DNA of 64,000 nt from Paramecium octaurelia (Eukaryota; Ciliophora; Oligohymenophorea; Peniculida; Parameciidae), in assembly GCA_905182995.1 (NCBI GenBank), contig CAJJDP010000103.1, positions 62,001 to 126,000 on the forward strand, in the 5' to 3' direction. The notes beneath the pieces were generated by a model, which was given only the letters and a program-made list of their open reading frames with translations, did not search any database and was not told where the DNA came from. The translations under genes were made by a program, and so were the position numbers. Below, piece after piece: positions 48,618 through 60,999 of this stretch (position 1 is its first letter; the number at the start of each line of letters is the position of its first letter).

Positions 48618-49064
48618 ATTAAAAATATTATTCAACTTATATCACCTCAGGAACAATCAAACATATTTGAGTACCATTCAACAAATTTAATTCCAATTTA
48701 TTCTTCTTTTCATTATCCAACTCAATCACGTTCTCCAAAACCATATCTAATAAATTCTCCCATCTATTCTAAAGAAATCATCAAAACTGCGAAGAGTCCC
48801 TTCAAATTCCCTTTCACTTTCATTAAATACATACTCTTGATGAAATTACCTATCCATTAATCCTAGACTTTAATAACAATCCTACCTAAAGGAAGAATAG
48901 TCATTAATTAGTAAAATTAAAATATATTTATGATTAGAAAGGAATATAATAATGATGCTGACGTATTTTTAATTATTTAAATGATATAATTAAACAGTAC
49001 GGGTGAAACTCAATTATTTTTGGACCACCTTCTGATTGCCTAGATCGTCGAGAAATAGGCTCAT
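48568..49064 (-). CDS. Small hypothetical protein
   Basis: Exon 1 MSLFLDDLGNQKVVQKQLSF (ATG at 49064) is followed by AT-rich sequence probably containing an intron. The frame then reads GLMDRQFHQEYVFNESEREF, a 19-nt intron, and WENLLDMVLENVIELDNEKK to LNGTQICLIVPEVI. The last codons to TGA 48568 overlap the signal peptide of the next gene, so the true 3' end may be spliced differently. Not recognised. Confidence 0.45.
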
Positions 49065-49178
49065 ATATAGCAAGTTTTTAAATATAGTGGAAATCTTAGC
49101 GAATAAAGTCGTGCTAATAATAATACAATAATCTATCATCTAATTAATTTCAATTCTTAAATTTAAAATGTATGTAAA

Positions 49179-49705
49179 TCATTCTAACAATATCAAATTA
49201 TATAAGTTCCATAAAATTGAAATGTCAAGTCTCTTTATTGGGTAGCTTTTGTTGATTTCAATGAATCTTTTAGAAAAGATGAAAATAATTTAGATCCTTA
49301 TTATATTATATTCTGGACTATTTTCATCATCAATATGAACAGACAATGGCATTCAGAAAGGACATAACAATAAATATATTTTATTGGAATACTTCAGTAA
49401 TAAATCCATTTATAGATGTCCAATTAATTAATGAATCCAAAAGAAATAAATGATAAAAATCACAAAAAAATTAGTTACTTCTCCCATCTAAAATATCAAT
49501 AGGTTAAATTATGAATATAGACAATCTTATTGAAAGGACAAATATAGACCGAACATTTTATTTGACCATTAATGTTTTTTATGTAGTTGAATTTATTCTT
49601 ATAACTTTTGCTCTTTCGAAGTTGTTTAATAAATTTAGATCCTCTCTTAGTTTGGAATATTGCTGCCCATAAAAGATTTTAACATTAGCTTTAGAAACTA
49701 TGCAT
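49179..49705 (-). CDS. Possible small gene (copy 1)
   Basis: MHSFQSQCQNLLWAAIFQTK, then a Lys-rich stretch (FIKQLRKSKSYKNKFNYIKN) and an intron-like GTCTAT...TTTTAG of 35 nt. The downstream frame is ambiguous, ending somewhere near 49179. The Lys/Asn-rich composition supports the first exon. The duplicate at 50566-51092 is artefactual. Confidence 0.35.
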
Positions 49706-49734
49706 GATAATAATAATAGAAAAATGAAACTATA

Positions 49735-49755
49735 GATTAGATTAGATTAGATTAG
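49735..49755 (+). repeat. GATTA microsatellite (4 units)
   Basis: gattagattagattagatta-type run just upstream of the small minus-strand gene; also at 51122-51142 in the second copy. Short and probably of no function. Confidence 0.7.
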
Positions 49756-49927
49756 AATAACCACTGATGACTAGTTATATTAGTATTTTATTTTTTTTCA
49801 TTTTGTTTGTAAACTTCAGATAATTGTAATCATAGGCCTTTTTATACTATAATTTCTTTATTCTGCTAAATTAAAATAATACAGCCAATTAATGATGATA
49901 TTATATTATTGTATTTATTATTACTAA

Positions 49928-50472
49928 TCAAGGTTTTGTTAGACCAATAGTGGTAGCTCTTCTGAAAGATCTCCTAGAATCAAGAGGAGGTGGCTGATTT
50001 CTAAAGCTGCCTTAATTTCTATCCGTTCCAGGTGGAATTCTAAAGCTGTTTCCTGGAGTAACTTGATATGCTTATGTTTCTGGATTTGGTTAATGATGTA
50101 CCATTGTAGGTATCAATTATTATAAATTACCATACTTATGCCTCCATGAATCATTTTCCTAAAATATTATAGATAATGTATACATTTAGTAGATCTTATG
50201 TGTTTTTATTTAACCTTTCTATTTCATCATTCAATTAATCAATAGTTACTCTTAACATCTCAATTTCAGCTGAATTTGAATTAGCTTTTCTTTTCCATCT
50301 TTCAATCTCCAAATCCACTGTACTAAATCTATTTTCCAATTCCACTTTGTCTTCTATAACCTTCTGTAAGTCTTAAGATAATCTCTAAAATTTGCCCTTC
50401 CATTCTTCAATTACTTTATCTCTTGTATTCAATGCTAATTCTAAATGTTCAAAATCTAATTTTTGATTATCC
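49928..50472 (-). pseudogene. Redundant C-terminal fragment of giant coiled-coil gene (assembly artefact)
   Basis: Exact copy of the 3' part of the gene at 51315, truncated by the N at 50473. Confidence 0.85.
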
Positions 50473-50473
50473 N

Positions 50474-51859
50474 GTGGAAATCTTAGCGAATAAAGTCGTG
50501 CTAATAATAATACAATAATCTATCATCTAATTAATTTCAATTCTTAAATTTAAAATGTATGTAAATCATTCTAACAATATCAAATTATATAAGTTCCATA
50601 AAATTGAAATGTCAAGTCTCTTTATTGGGTAGCTTTTGTTGATTTCAATGAATCTTTTAGAAAAGATGAAAATAATTTAGATCCTTATTATATTATATTC
50701 TGGACTATTTTCATCATCAATATGAACAGACAATGGCATTCAGAAAGGACATAACAATAAATATATTTTATTGGAATACTTCAGTAATAAATCCATTTAT
50801 AGATGTCCAATTAATTAATGAATCCAAAAGAAATAAATGATAAAAATCACAAAAAAATTAGTTACTTCTCCCATCTAAAATATCAATAGGTTAAATTATG
50901 AATATAGACAATCTTATTGAAAGGACAAATATAGACCGAACATTTTATTTGACCATTAATGTTTTTTATGTAGTTGAATTTATTCTTATAACTTTTGCTC
51001 TTTCGAAGTTGTTTAATAAATTTAGATCCTCTCTTAGTTTGGAATATTGCTGCCCATAAAAGATTTTAACATTAGCTTTAGAAACTATGCATGATAATAA
51101 TAATAGAAAAATGAAACTATAGATTAGATTAGATTAGATTAGAATAACCACTGATGACTAGTTATATTAGTATTTTATTTTTTTTCATTTTGTTTGTAAA
51201 CTTCAGATAATTGTAATCATAGGCCTTTTTATACTATAATTTCTTTATTCTGCTAAATTAAAATAATACAGCCAATTAATGATGATATTATATTATTGTA
51301 TTTATTATTACTAATCAAGGTTTTGTTAGACCAATAGTGGTAGCTCTTCTGAAAGATCTCCTAGAATCAAGAGGAGGTGGCTGATTTCTAAAGCTGCCTT
51401 AATTTCTATCCGTTCCAGGTGGAATTCTAAAGCTGTTTCCTGGAGTAACTTGATATGCTTATGTTTCTGGATTTGGTTAATGATGTACCATTGTAGGTAT
51501 CAATTATTATAAATTACCATACTTATGCCTCCATGAATCATTTTCCTAAAATATTATAGATAATGTATACATTTAGTAGATCTTATGTGTTTTTATTTAA
51601 CCTTTCTATTTCATCATTCAATTAATCAATAGTTACTCTTAACATCTCAATTTCAGCTGAATTTGAATTAGCTTTTCTTTTCCATCTTTCAATCTCCAAA
51701 TCCACTGTACTAAATCTATTTTCCAATTCCACTTTGTCTTCTATAACCTTCTGTAAGTCTTAAGATAATCTCTAAAATTTGCCCTTCCATTCTTCAATTA
51801 CTTTATCTCTTGTATTCAATGCTAATTCTAAATGTTCAAAATCTAATTTTTGATTATCC
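50474..51859 (+). repeat. Assembly-type direct repeat B, copy 2
   Basis: The giant coiled-coil gene is continuous only through this copy; the sequence left of the repeat is continuous only with copy 1. Confidence 0.9.
50566..51092 (-). CDS. Possible small gene (copy 2, artefactual duplicate)
   Basis: Same sequence as 49179-49705, offset by 1387. Confidence 0.3.
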
Positions 51860-54800
51860 AATAATTTAGATTATAATACATGATTTTATTTAGTTAATTG
51901 TTCATTTTCAGCATTTTTAGAATTCAATAATTCATTGACATAATTCAATTGATTTGTCAATTTCTCTTTTTCTGCCTATTAATCTATCCACTATTAATCA
52001 TCCCTTTTAATATCTTTAACTTAATTCTCACTTTATCTTAATAATTATTTGATCTCACTGATTTCATTCTCCTTATGTCTCAATACTTATTCTAATTACT
52101 CTAAATCATCTTTTAATTGATTTTCATAACTACTACCATTACTAATAGTTGATTTCAATTCATCAATTTGTTTTTGCAATTATATCGACTGTATTTTCAA
52201 TTCTTCATTTGATTTTAATACATTATTCAATTCATCAAATAATCTCTTGTTTTCTACAAATACTGGTTGGACCTAATCAATTTGTGATTGATTCTAATGT
52301 AAAATAGCTTTATTTCCTTATATTTCTATATTTTTATTTTTAACCATAACAGAAAGTCTCTCAATTTCACTAGACATCATAGCACACTTATTTTCTAATC
52401 TCTCTTAATCTCTCTTTGCAGCATCATATTGATTTTATGCAATTTGTAATTTATCTGTAAGATCTGCAATTCTCTATAATTCAATTAATAGATTCTCATT
52501 AAGTTTTCTGAAATCAGTTTCAATGGCTGATAATCTCTTGATTTCTATATCTCTTTGATCAACATCTTTATTAAGCAGTTGATTTGCAACAGATATTTCC
52601 TTGTTTTAGACATTTAATTTGTTATTCTAGCTTATCAAATCATTAATATCATGTTCTTGTTATTTTAACAATTGCTCTAATTCTTTTTAGTTTTTCAATT
52701 AAACTTCAACAGCATCAAATTTCTTTCTCCATTCCTAATTAAGTTTTGATTTGCTATCCTCCAATTCTATAGCTCTTGTTTACCATAAATCTAATTATCT
52801 TTATCTCTCATCTAAAATCAATTACAGACTTTCAATCTTTGATTAGAGAGGTCCTAAGCTTTAAAGTTTAACTGATTATAATGTGCATTTTGCAGTCAAT
52901 TCATCCCTTATTTCATTTGAACTTTGCAATGCCTTCTTTAAATCATCAATCTATTTGGCTTATGTATTCACTTTCTCTTGTAATTCAGGAAACATCTCTA
53001 ATTTAAATTTATAATCATTGTTCAACTATTATAACGAATTAAGTTTGACTAATAATTCATTTACTTAATTATTTTAATTTTTTGTTCTCTCTCTCAATTT
53101 CTCTATATCATTCTTTTATTCTAATCCTAATTAATTTGAAGAATGAATAGCATTTTCTAAATCTCTTTGTTTGAATTCAACTTAATCACTCTACATCTTG
53201 ATTTTATCATTTTCTTTTTATTTATTTAAGTATGCAATTTTTAATTATTAATAATCTATTTCAATGGCTTACAATAACTATAATTCTATAAGTATGTCCT
53301 GCTTCTTTCTATCAGCATTAGATAAATCCTTAATTAATTATGTATTAATTTCAATTTATTTAGTCAATTCCTACCTTAAGACTTGATTTGTTTATTGTAA
53401 TTCATCAATCTAATCTTCTAGTGTGTCATCAATCTTTGATTCTAGTTCAATATTTTATTGTCTCAGTTTTTCAATTGCATCAGTTTTCTATGCAATACGA
53501 ATCACAGGGATTTCTGCCAATTTCAATTATCTTGTTAAATCTAATACTTAAGCTTTTAAGAGTGGAATTTATTTATATTGATTTTATATTTCTTAATAAT
53601 AAGCATCTGCTCTCTACTTGAATTGATCTCTCTCTTAAACTAATACATCCAACTAACTTAGTTGCAAATGTAAATTAAATACTTCAGCTCTGCTCTTTTC
53701 CAATTCTAGTGTTAATTATTTCAACTTCTCATTTAGACTTTAAATTATCACTTCCTAGGAGTCATATCTTAGCAATAAAACATTGTATTTTTCATTGATA
53801 TTCATTAATTTAACATTTTCTTGTTCTGATTTCAAGTATTTTTGCTTCCAAGACTCACTTTCTCCCTTTTTAAGTTGATATTTAGAATTTATTTCATCAA
53901 TTTAACTTTAATAGGTCTATTATTCAAGTATCTTATTCCTGTAAACAGATTCTAGTTATAATTCTACAGCTACTAAATTATTCTTTAATTTTGTAATTTA
54001 TGACTCATCTTAAATAATTTGTTTAGTTAATCTTTGGGGAATTGGAAGTGGATCTACTTTGATATCAGGTACTTCAAAGTCATTTTTGAAATTTTTATTT
54101 TGCTCATTAAGTAATTATTATCTTTATTGATTAACTTCCAATAATCTCTATAATCTTGTGATTTCAGAACAGCCTTGATTGTATTTCTGTCTCCACTATT
54201 CAGATTCAGCAAGTGTTTAAGTCATTTCTTATCTTAATGAAGAATTAGTGTTTTGGAGTGCTTTAATTCTTTATTCTAACTTCTTTAATTAATTGATGAC
54301 AACTTCAGCATCCATTAAATTGGCTTTAAGTTACTTAATTTATTAATCTTAATTTTCATTTTCAGATTTCAATTCTTCAATCAGATTCTTTGCCTATCTT
54401 AGCTCAGGTTATAATTATTTTAATTAATTATTTGAATTTTCAACATCACCAACTCTTCTTTTCAAAGAGATAATCTCTCGCTATTTTGTTTAGATCTGAT
54501 CTTCAGCAAATGCCAAATTGAACTTAATCTTATCTAAATTCTAAAGTTCAAGAGTTTTTTAATTTAATAAATTCAAAGTAAATTCTTAATCTTACTCCTT
54601 TTAGTTCAAAGCATTTAACAAATTTAACTTGTCAATCTTTAATAATTCGATTTCTTCATTTAATGAAACTATTTATCTGACATCTCTCGATAGCTAAAAA
54701 ATGTTTAGATTAAATATTACATCAGATATTATCTTTTCCTAAGTTTCCAATTTTTATTGCAATTAAGCTAACTCAAACTTATATCTTTCTATCTCAAAGT

Positions 54801-55919
54801 TGGCTCTCTCTAATTCATTTGTCAATCTGACTTTTTCTTCATCTGCATCCGTTGAAGTAACTTTCACTATTTTTTCAACAGTTTTAATAATAGTTGTAGG
54901 TTTAGATTTTTATTATTCAGCCAAGCCTTCAAATTCCTTTAGTTTACCATTAGATAAGTCTAATTATGATTCTAATTAAGATATTTATTCATTTTTGTTC
55001 GATAATGTTTCTTGTAACTTATTAAGTTCATGATTAAGTAAACCCAATCTGTGATCTTTTTCTTGAATAGCGTTTTTCATCTGGTTCAATAGGTCGGATT
55101 ATTCTTATAATTGGGCTTTGAATTTAGCATAATCTTATGCAGGCTATATTGTAGCAACTTATGAAATGTTGATTTCACTCTTTGTGACTTCGATCTTAGA
55201 AGTTGTAGACAATTCAGATTTCAGATCTGCAAGCCTCTTTCTTTCAGCTTCTAATTTCATGTTCCTATCTTTATATACATTCAAATCATTCTAAAGGTTG
55301 GTTATCTTGTTCTAAAGGTCGAAATTTTCTAATTCAAGTACTTTCTATTCTGAATGCTTTAATTCTAATTGTCCATACTTTTCAGTTAACTTTTACTTAG
55401 TAAATAACATTTTACATCTTTTAATTCTTTATCTCTCACTTGCAATTAGTCGTATGCATTTTTATAATCCTATTCTATATCTCTTAATCTCTCTAAATTG
55501 GACTCATATTCAAGAATCTTAAATTTTGCAACATCCAACTCTTTCGTCCTTGAACGCAACAAAAGAGTCAACTGTTTGTTTTCGTCATTCAATATTTGAT
55601 TTCTTTCTTGCAATTAATTGATCTAAAGAAATATTATTTTAATATTTACTGTCTATTCATATGTTACATATAAATCTTATTGTTGCTCTAGCTTAAACAC
55701 TTACTCACGTTAAGCATCAAGTTCGGCTTACAATTCAGTTATTCTTATCTCACAATATGCAATGTCTGCTGTATTTGGAATTTTTGCTTTTCTGACGTTT
55801 TTATAGATTATTTCTTATAATAACAAATAAAAAATACTGTCTCCATCGATTTCTTATCCGAAATACACACTAGCTCTCTCGTCACCTTCAGTTTTTTATT
55901 GAATGATATTCTCTGCCAT
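51315..55919 (-). CDS. Giant coiled-coil protein (~1500 aa)
   Basis: Start MAENIIQQKTEGDERASVYF; TGA 51317-51315. After a ~90-residue head and a short intron near 55.62 kb the protein is an almost unbroken Glu/Gln/Lys/Leu-rich coiled coil (for example INQLQERNQ, NLERLRDIEQDYKNAY). Near 51.58 kb the coil ends and a Pro/Arg-rich tail follows (NPETQAYQVTPGNSFRIPPG, RRSFRRATTIGLTKP), possibly a docking or phosphorylated end. The layout fits cytoskeletal, basal-body or Golgin-like tethers. No specific orthologue assigned. The frame is long enough without TGA that gene identity is secure. Confidence 0.8.
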
Positions 55920-56004
55920 TCCTATTAAATTTTAATAAAAATATCTATTTTTCTTTTATTTAGATATAAATTTCGATGGGAAATATTATATAATTATTCA
56001 GATA

Positions 56005-57280
56005 ATGAAATTTTATATTGCATTATTAATTCTAATCGTGTATTCACAATAGGATAACCAATAACTCTCCCCTGAGGATTAAACATTTTTAGAAACATTA
56101 CAAAAGGATTAGTTTGGTTTAAATGTATTAAATTCACTCCAAACAGAATATTAACGAGATTAAGGTAATTTTAATAATTCATTCTCATATCAGATAAAAA
56201 AGCATAATTAAACAGAATTGAGCATTTATTGGACGAAATTGAGTAGTAGATTGCATAAGATTAATAAAATGATTTAGAACTCTAATCAGAAGCTTCTGAA
56301 TAATGTATTAAAAACGAATTATTATTAAATAGATTATTCATAATTACTTAGTCTAGAGGAATAAATTGCAAAATCTCAATATGATTATAGCACGGTTGGA
56401 GCTCAAATTAGATTATATTAAGATGAATCTAATAGGTATGACATATTATTGGATGAAAAAGAAAATATTATTAATGAATATTAATCATTGTCAACATAAC
56501 TAGATGATATTCGACAATAAGAAGTATCAATCAATCTTAAGATAGCGTGATCATTTCGAAATTGCTCGAGATGATTCCATAACTGTTTGCAATTTATTAA
56601 AAAGAGCTAAGTATTTAATCAAGCAACTAATTCCAAAGTCTACAGTGTTAGTTTAACAATCAACTAATATTAATCAAGATTTCGAATAAACTGCAGACTT
56701 TATTTAATAAATAAATTAATTATAGCGAGAAGCATAGGAATCACTCTAAAATAACTAACCTTTCCTGAAAATAATTAGTAAATTTACAATATCAAGATAA
56801 TATTTTAGCTGAATTTGTGAATGTTTCTACATAAACTGAAGCAGTCGTTAACACTAAAAGAGTTAATGCTATAGTCAATCTTCTCTAATAGCTATATGAC
56901 TAAATAGATAAAACTAGCAGAGTTCAATATAATGCTGAAGATGATAGAGAACAACTTCATTCAAGAGTGAAAAATTAAATTAATGACTAACTTCATTCAA
57001 TTAATTTATAGGTAATGAGTGATTAGGATTATAGCTTGCAACCTTACAAAATTAATAGGATTCAATCAATGCTTAGATTGTAGCTGAGTAATAGAATCAA
57101 AAAGATGAAGAAATGAGGCTAGCAAATTTAAAGTAATAATTATTAGATTTATCTAAATGTTCTGATGATACTAAAGTAACTTATAGTCAAATAATTTAAG
57201 GTGAATTATGGAGTTAGATAGAAAGAAAGAAAAGAATAATTAAAATTACTCAGATAAGTAAGATAAGTTATGCTGAATGA
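56005..57280 (+). CDS. Trichocyst-matrix-protein-like secreted coiled-coil protein
   Basis: Signal peptide MKFYIALLILIVYSQQ. The rest is helical: QYDYSTVGAQIRLYQDESNR, then after a 22-nt intron (about 56.53-56.55 kb) RDHFEIARDDSITVCNLLKR, KYLIKQLI, and later VVNTKRVNAIVNLLQQLYDQ followed by Gln/Asp-rich helices. Regularly spaced helical hairpins with Arg-Asp-Asp and Ile-x-Leu-Leu motifs resemble Paramecium trichocyst matrix proteins, which crystallise in the secretory granule. A processing site cannot be placed by eye. Stop about 57278, though the last exon is uncertain. Confidence 0.55.
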
Positions 57281-57375
57281 TTTTGATGCCATTCGATGTT
57301 ATATAGAAGATTATTTTAACAAAGCTTAACGTTGAAAATTAAGAATTAATATATCATAACAACTATATCTGGAAT

Positions 57376-58331
57376 TCATAAATAATTTTTTAATAACTAT
57401 TTATAAACTTTATCAACTTCCTCCCTTCTTGATCTATAAGAATTCTGTGAGATTGACCTATAATTATCTTCCAATTTTCCTTTTTTATTCGGAGTTGTGT
57501 TAGTGAAATGTGTGCGATAGGAATTGATTGTTTTATATGCAGTTTTGTTACTTCCAATTTTAGTTCTATTGTTCTCTGAAGATGGTCCATTTACACAATC
57601 ACTCAATTAACCATTGATAACTTTTACCATTTGATTAAATTTCTAAAATTGTCCCTTAAATTAATTTAATTACGATTCTAACATGGCTATTGATTACAAT
57701 GCCTACTTACATTATTTATCTTTGTAATAATTTTCAGATGATTTCTGCTTCAATAAATTGTTTAATTAGTCCTCTTGATAAACTAAATTATTACATTTAA
57801 TTGATGAGCTTGCACGAGTGAGGATTCCAATTCTTATTCTAAAATTGTAGGTTTTAATTCCTTTTATTCTAAATCATCTTAAAATTAAACCACATTCGGT
57901 TTCCTGTTCCCAACATCATAAGTATATTAGATTAATTTATCTATATCATTCATCTAATTTAAATAGAATTGATAAATCTAATCTATCAATTATTATATAA
58001 CTGATTCATTTCCTTAAATTTCTTTCTTAATCTCTCTTAAAAATTTCAGCATTTATTACACGAATTAATCAACATATTTAAGCTTTGTTTCTCTAAAAGA
58101 TGGTAAAGTTGAATCATATGATCCTTATGAAATTATTGTACTTAATTAAGCTTTGTTCTATGGAGTTTCAGATGGATTAATATTACCCAACAAATTTAAA
58201 AAAACATCCACTTCCTCTTCAATTTCATTCCTTTTTTAAAATGTTTAACCATTAAACTATTATTTATGCAAAAAATCTTCAACTTAAACAAGCAAGTTTT
58301 ACCTTTCTTTCTTTTTAACTTCCGATGACAT
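57376..58331 (-). CDS. Coiled-coil protein
   Basis: Start MSSEVKKKERQNLLVQVEDF; helical, Gln/Glu-rich (FLREIKKEIQGNESVIQQLI). A frame change near 57.8 kb implies an intron, then NLLKQKSSENYYKDKQCKQA and a basic Ser/Asn/Arg-rich C-terminus (NRTKIGSNKTAYKTINSYRT) to TGA 57378-57376. Not recognised. The 5' 170 bases recur at 59490-59659 because of the assembly repeat. Confidence 0.65.
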
Positions 58332-59488
58332 TTTTAATAATAAAATTAATGAAAAAAAAGAAAAATCAGTAACTCAGTATTATATATGAATACATTCAAA
58401 CACATTCATTTATCATGCTTATATAGGAACACTTTCTCTGTTTAGCTTGATTTTACATTTTTTTGATAAATCCAGAATAAATTGGATCACCACACAAAAT
58501 ACAACGATTAACAATATCGACAACACTGTGGCCATTATAATTCTCTTTGATTAATTATCCTTATTTTGCAGATCTAATTCACTTACATAAATACCTAAAA
58601 GATTATAAAATGATGTTCCTTCTAAGTAATCTGCTATTTCTAAAAAGAACACCTAATTTGTTTGAGCCTTCTTTATCTGCTATTCTGACATTGCATCTTC
58701 AGACTTTAATTCGAGTGCTTCAATTTAATCATATTCGGTTTTTAAAGGGAGCCTTATGCATCTTACCATTGCTAACAAATATATCAATACAAACATATTA
58801 TATATTAATAAACGTTTTTCAAAATATTTAATAACTCTCAACATTAAACATGTATAAAAATATTTTCTTATTGATTTATCAAACGTATCTTTATAAATAA
58901 ATTAAAGTAAGATATCAATTATTTGAATTTTATAACCTATTTTATAAGTTATTCTTAATTGATGTAGTACTTTTTAAATACAATTTAGGAATTATTATAT
59001 ATATTGAAAAAATCTGTTTAAATTTAATAACATGATAACATGATATTATTAATAATTAAAATATGTTCTTTAAGATAATTATTGAAATTAAAATATAAAA
59101 ATATAAGAGCATACTGCTCTAAACAACTTGTTTCATCGTTCCATAAGTCATTTAAAAGCGAACGTTGAGTACAAGTGCAAATAAAGTTGTCAGACATGTC
59201 ATTAGAGCTGATTCGATGTAACTAAGAGAAGAAATTATTATCAACTGGATATCTTATCCAATTATTCATAGCAGTTAAAATCATACTATCTTCGAAATTT
59301 AGAATATCATTCAGGTCTTAGAGTAAGTGAACAATCCTCCATCTGGGTTATTGTTATTTAAAATTACTAATTTCTTTATTAGGTGGTGGAATATAATATA
59401 TCTCTTTTGAACACTTGTGTGTTGAAATTTTTGATAATTTGTTAATTTTCGTTAATTTTTGTTAAAAACTTTGCAAACTAATATTATA
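58162..59488 (+). repeat. Assembly-type direct repeat C, copy 1
   Basis: 1327 bp, identical by eye to 59490-60816, N at 59489 between copies. Confidence 0.9.
58413..59488 (-). pseudogene. Redundant copy of membrane-protein gene lacking its 5' end (assembly artefact)
   Basis: Same sequence as 59741-60816, truncated at the N. Not a second locus. Confidence 0.8.
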
Positions 59489-59489
59489 N

Positions 59490-59659
59490 GGAGTTTCAGA
59501 TGGATTAATATTACCCAACAAATTTAAAAAAACATCCACTTCCTCTTCAATTTCATTCCTTTTTTAAAATGTTTAACCATTAAACTATTATTTATGCAAA
59601 AAATCTTCAACTTAAACAAGCAAGTTTTACCTTTCTTTCTTTTTAACTTCCGATGACAT
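59490..59659 (-). pseudogene. Redundant 5' fragment of coiled-coil gene (assembly artefact)
   Basis: Copy of the first 170 bases of the gene at 57376-58331. Confidence 0.8.
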
Positions 59660-60816
59660 TTTTAATAATAAAATTAATGAAAAAAAAGAAAAATCAGTAA
59701 CTCAGTATTATATATGAATACATTCAAACACATTCATTTATCATGCTTATATAGGAACACTTTCTCTGTTTAGCTTGATTTTACATTTTTTTGATAAATC
59801 CAGAATAAATTGGATCACCACACAAAATACAACGATTAACAATATCGACAACACTGTGGCCATTATAATTCTCTTTGATTAATTATCCTTATTTTGCAGA
59901 TCTAATTCACTTACATAAATACCTAAAAGATTATAAAATGATGTTCCTTCTAAGTAATCTGCTATTTCTAAAAAGAACACCTAATTTGTTTGAGCCTTCT
60001 TTATCTGCTATTCTGACATTGCATCTTCAGACTTTAATTCGAGTGCTTCAATTTAATCATATTCGGTTTTTAAAGGGAGCCTTATGCATCTTACCATTGC
60101 TAACAAATATATCAATACAAACATATTATATATTAATAAACGTTTTTCAAAATATTTAATAACTCTCAACATTAAACATGTATAAAAATATTTTCTTATT
60201 GATTTATCAAACGTATCTTTATAAATAAATTAAAGTAAGATATCAATTATTTGAATTTTATAACCTATTTTATAAGTTATTCTTAATTGATGTAGTACTT
60301 TTTAAATACAATTTAGGAATTATTATATATATTGAAAAAATCTGTTTAAATTTAATAACATGATAACATGATATTATTAATAATTAAAATATGTTCTTTA
60401 AGATAATTATTGAAATTAAAATATAAAAATATAAGAGCATACTGCTCTAAACAACTTGTTTCATCGTTCCATAAGTCATTTAAAAGCGAACGTTGAGTAC
60501 AAGTGCAAATAAAGTTGTCAGACATGTCATTAGAGCTGATTCGATGTAACTAAGAGAAGAAATTATTATCAACTGGATATCTTATCCAATTATTCATAGC
60601 AGTTAAAATCATACTATCTTCGAAATTTAGAATATCATTCAGGTCTTAGAGTAAGTGAACAATCCTCCATCTGGGTTATTGTTATTTAAAATTACTAATT
60701 TCTTTATTAGGTGGTGGAATATAATATATCTCTTTTGAACACTTGTGTGTTGAAATTTTTGATAATTTGTTAATTTTCGTTAATTTTTGTTAAAAACTTT
60801 GCAAACTAATATTATA
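59490..60816 (+). repeat. Assembly-type direct repeat C, copy 2
   Basis: Second copy of 58162-59488. The 5' end of the membrane-protein gene continues only from this copy (into 60846). Confidence 0.9.
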
Positions 60817-60846
60817 TAATGATACTTTTTCAAAAATATCATTCAT
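59741..60846 (-). CDS. Membrane protein, family unknown
   Basis: MNDIFEKVSLYNISLQSFQQ begins a soluble N-terminal half (KEIYYIPPPNKEISNFKQQQ, LQDLNDILNFEDSMILTAMN, NDLWNDETSCLEQYALI). The middle (about 60.15-60.38 kb) is very AT-rich and must contain introns. The C-terminal part, starting near MFVLIYLLAMVRCIRLPLK, has two hydrophobic segments, the last RIIMATVLSILLIVVFCVVI followed by a short basic tail. TGA 59743-59741. Alternatively the C-terminal 124 codons from an ATG at 60124 are a separate signal-peptide/single-span protein. Not recognised. Confidence 0.5.
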
Positions 60847-60999
60847 TATTTTTAATTATCTAAAACAAAAATTAGCTATTTTATTGAAAAATACAAGAAT
60901 GATTATTTACAAAAATCTAACCTTTTTTTTTTGATCTTAATCGAACTTTGTATTGAATATACAATTAATAATATAAAAAATATTAAATTTATTTATTAA

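Larger units (their letters stand above)
49087..50472 (+). repeat. Assembly-type direct repeat B, copy 1
   Basis: 1386 bp, identical by eye to 50474-51859, with N at 50473 between them. Interpreted as unmerged contig ends. Confidence 0.9.

Noticed and set aside
49011-49063. Sm-site-like aattatttttgga followed by a possible stem, suggesting an snRNA.
   Set aside because: The reverse strand reads as a convincing first exon (MSLFLDDLGNQKVVQKQLSF) of a small gene.
59106-59120. Perfect hairpin agagca-tac-tgctct, considered as an ncRNA or terminator.
   Set aside because: It lies within a coding-like minus-strand frame (SCLEQYALI), so it is probably coincidental.
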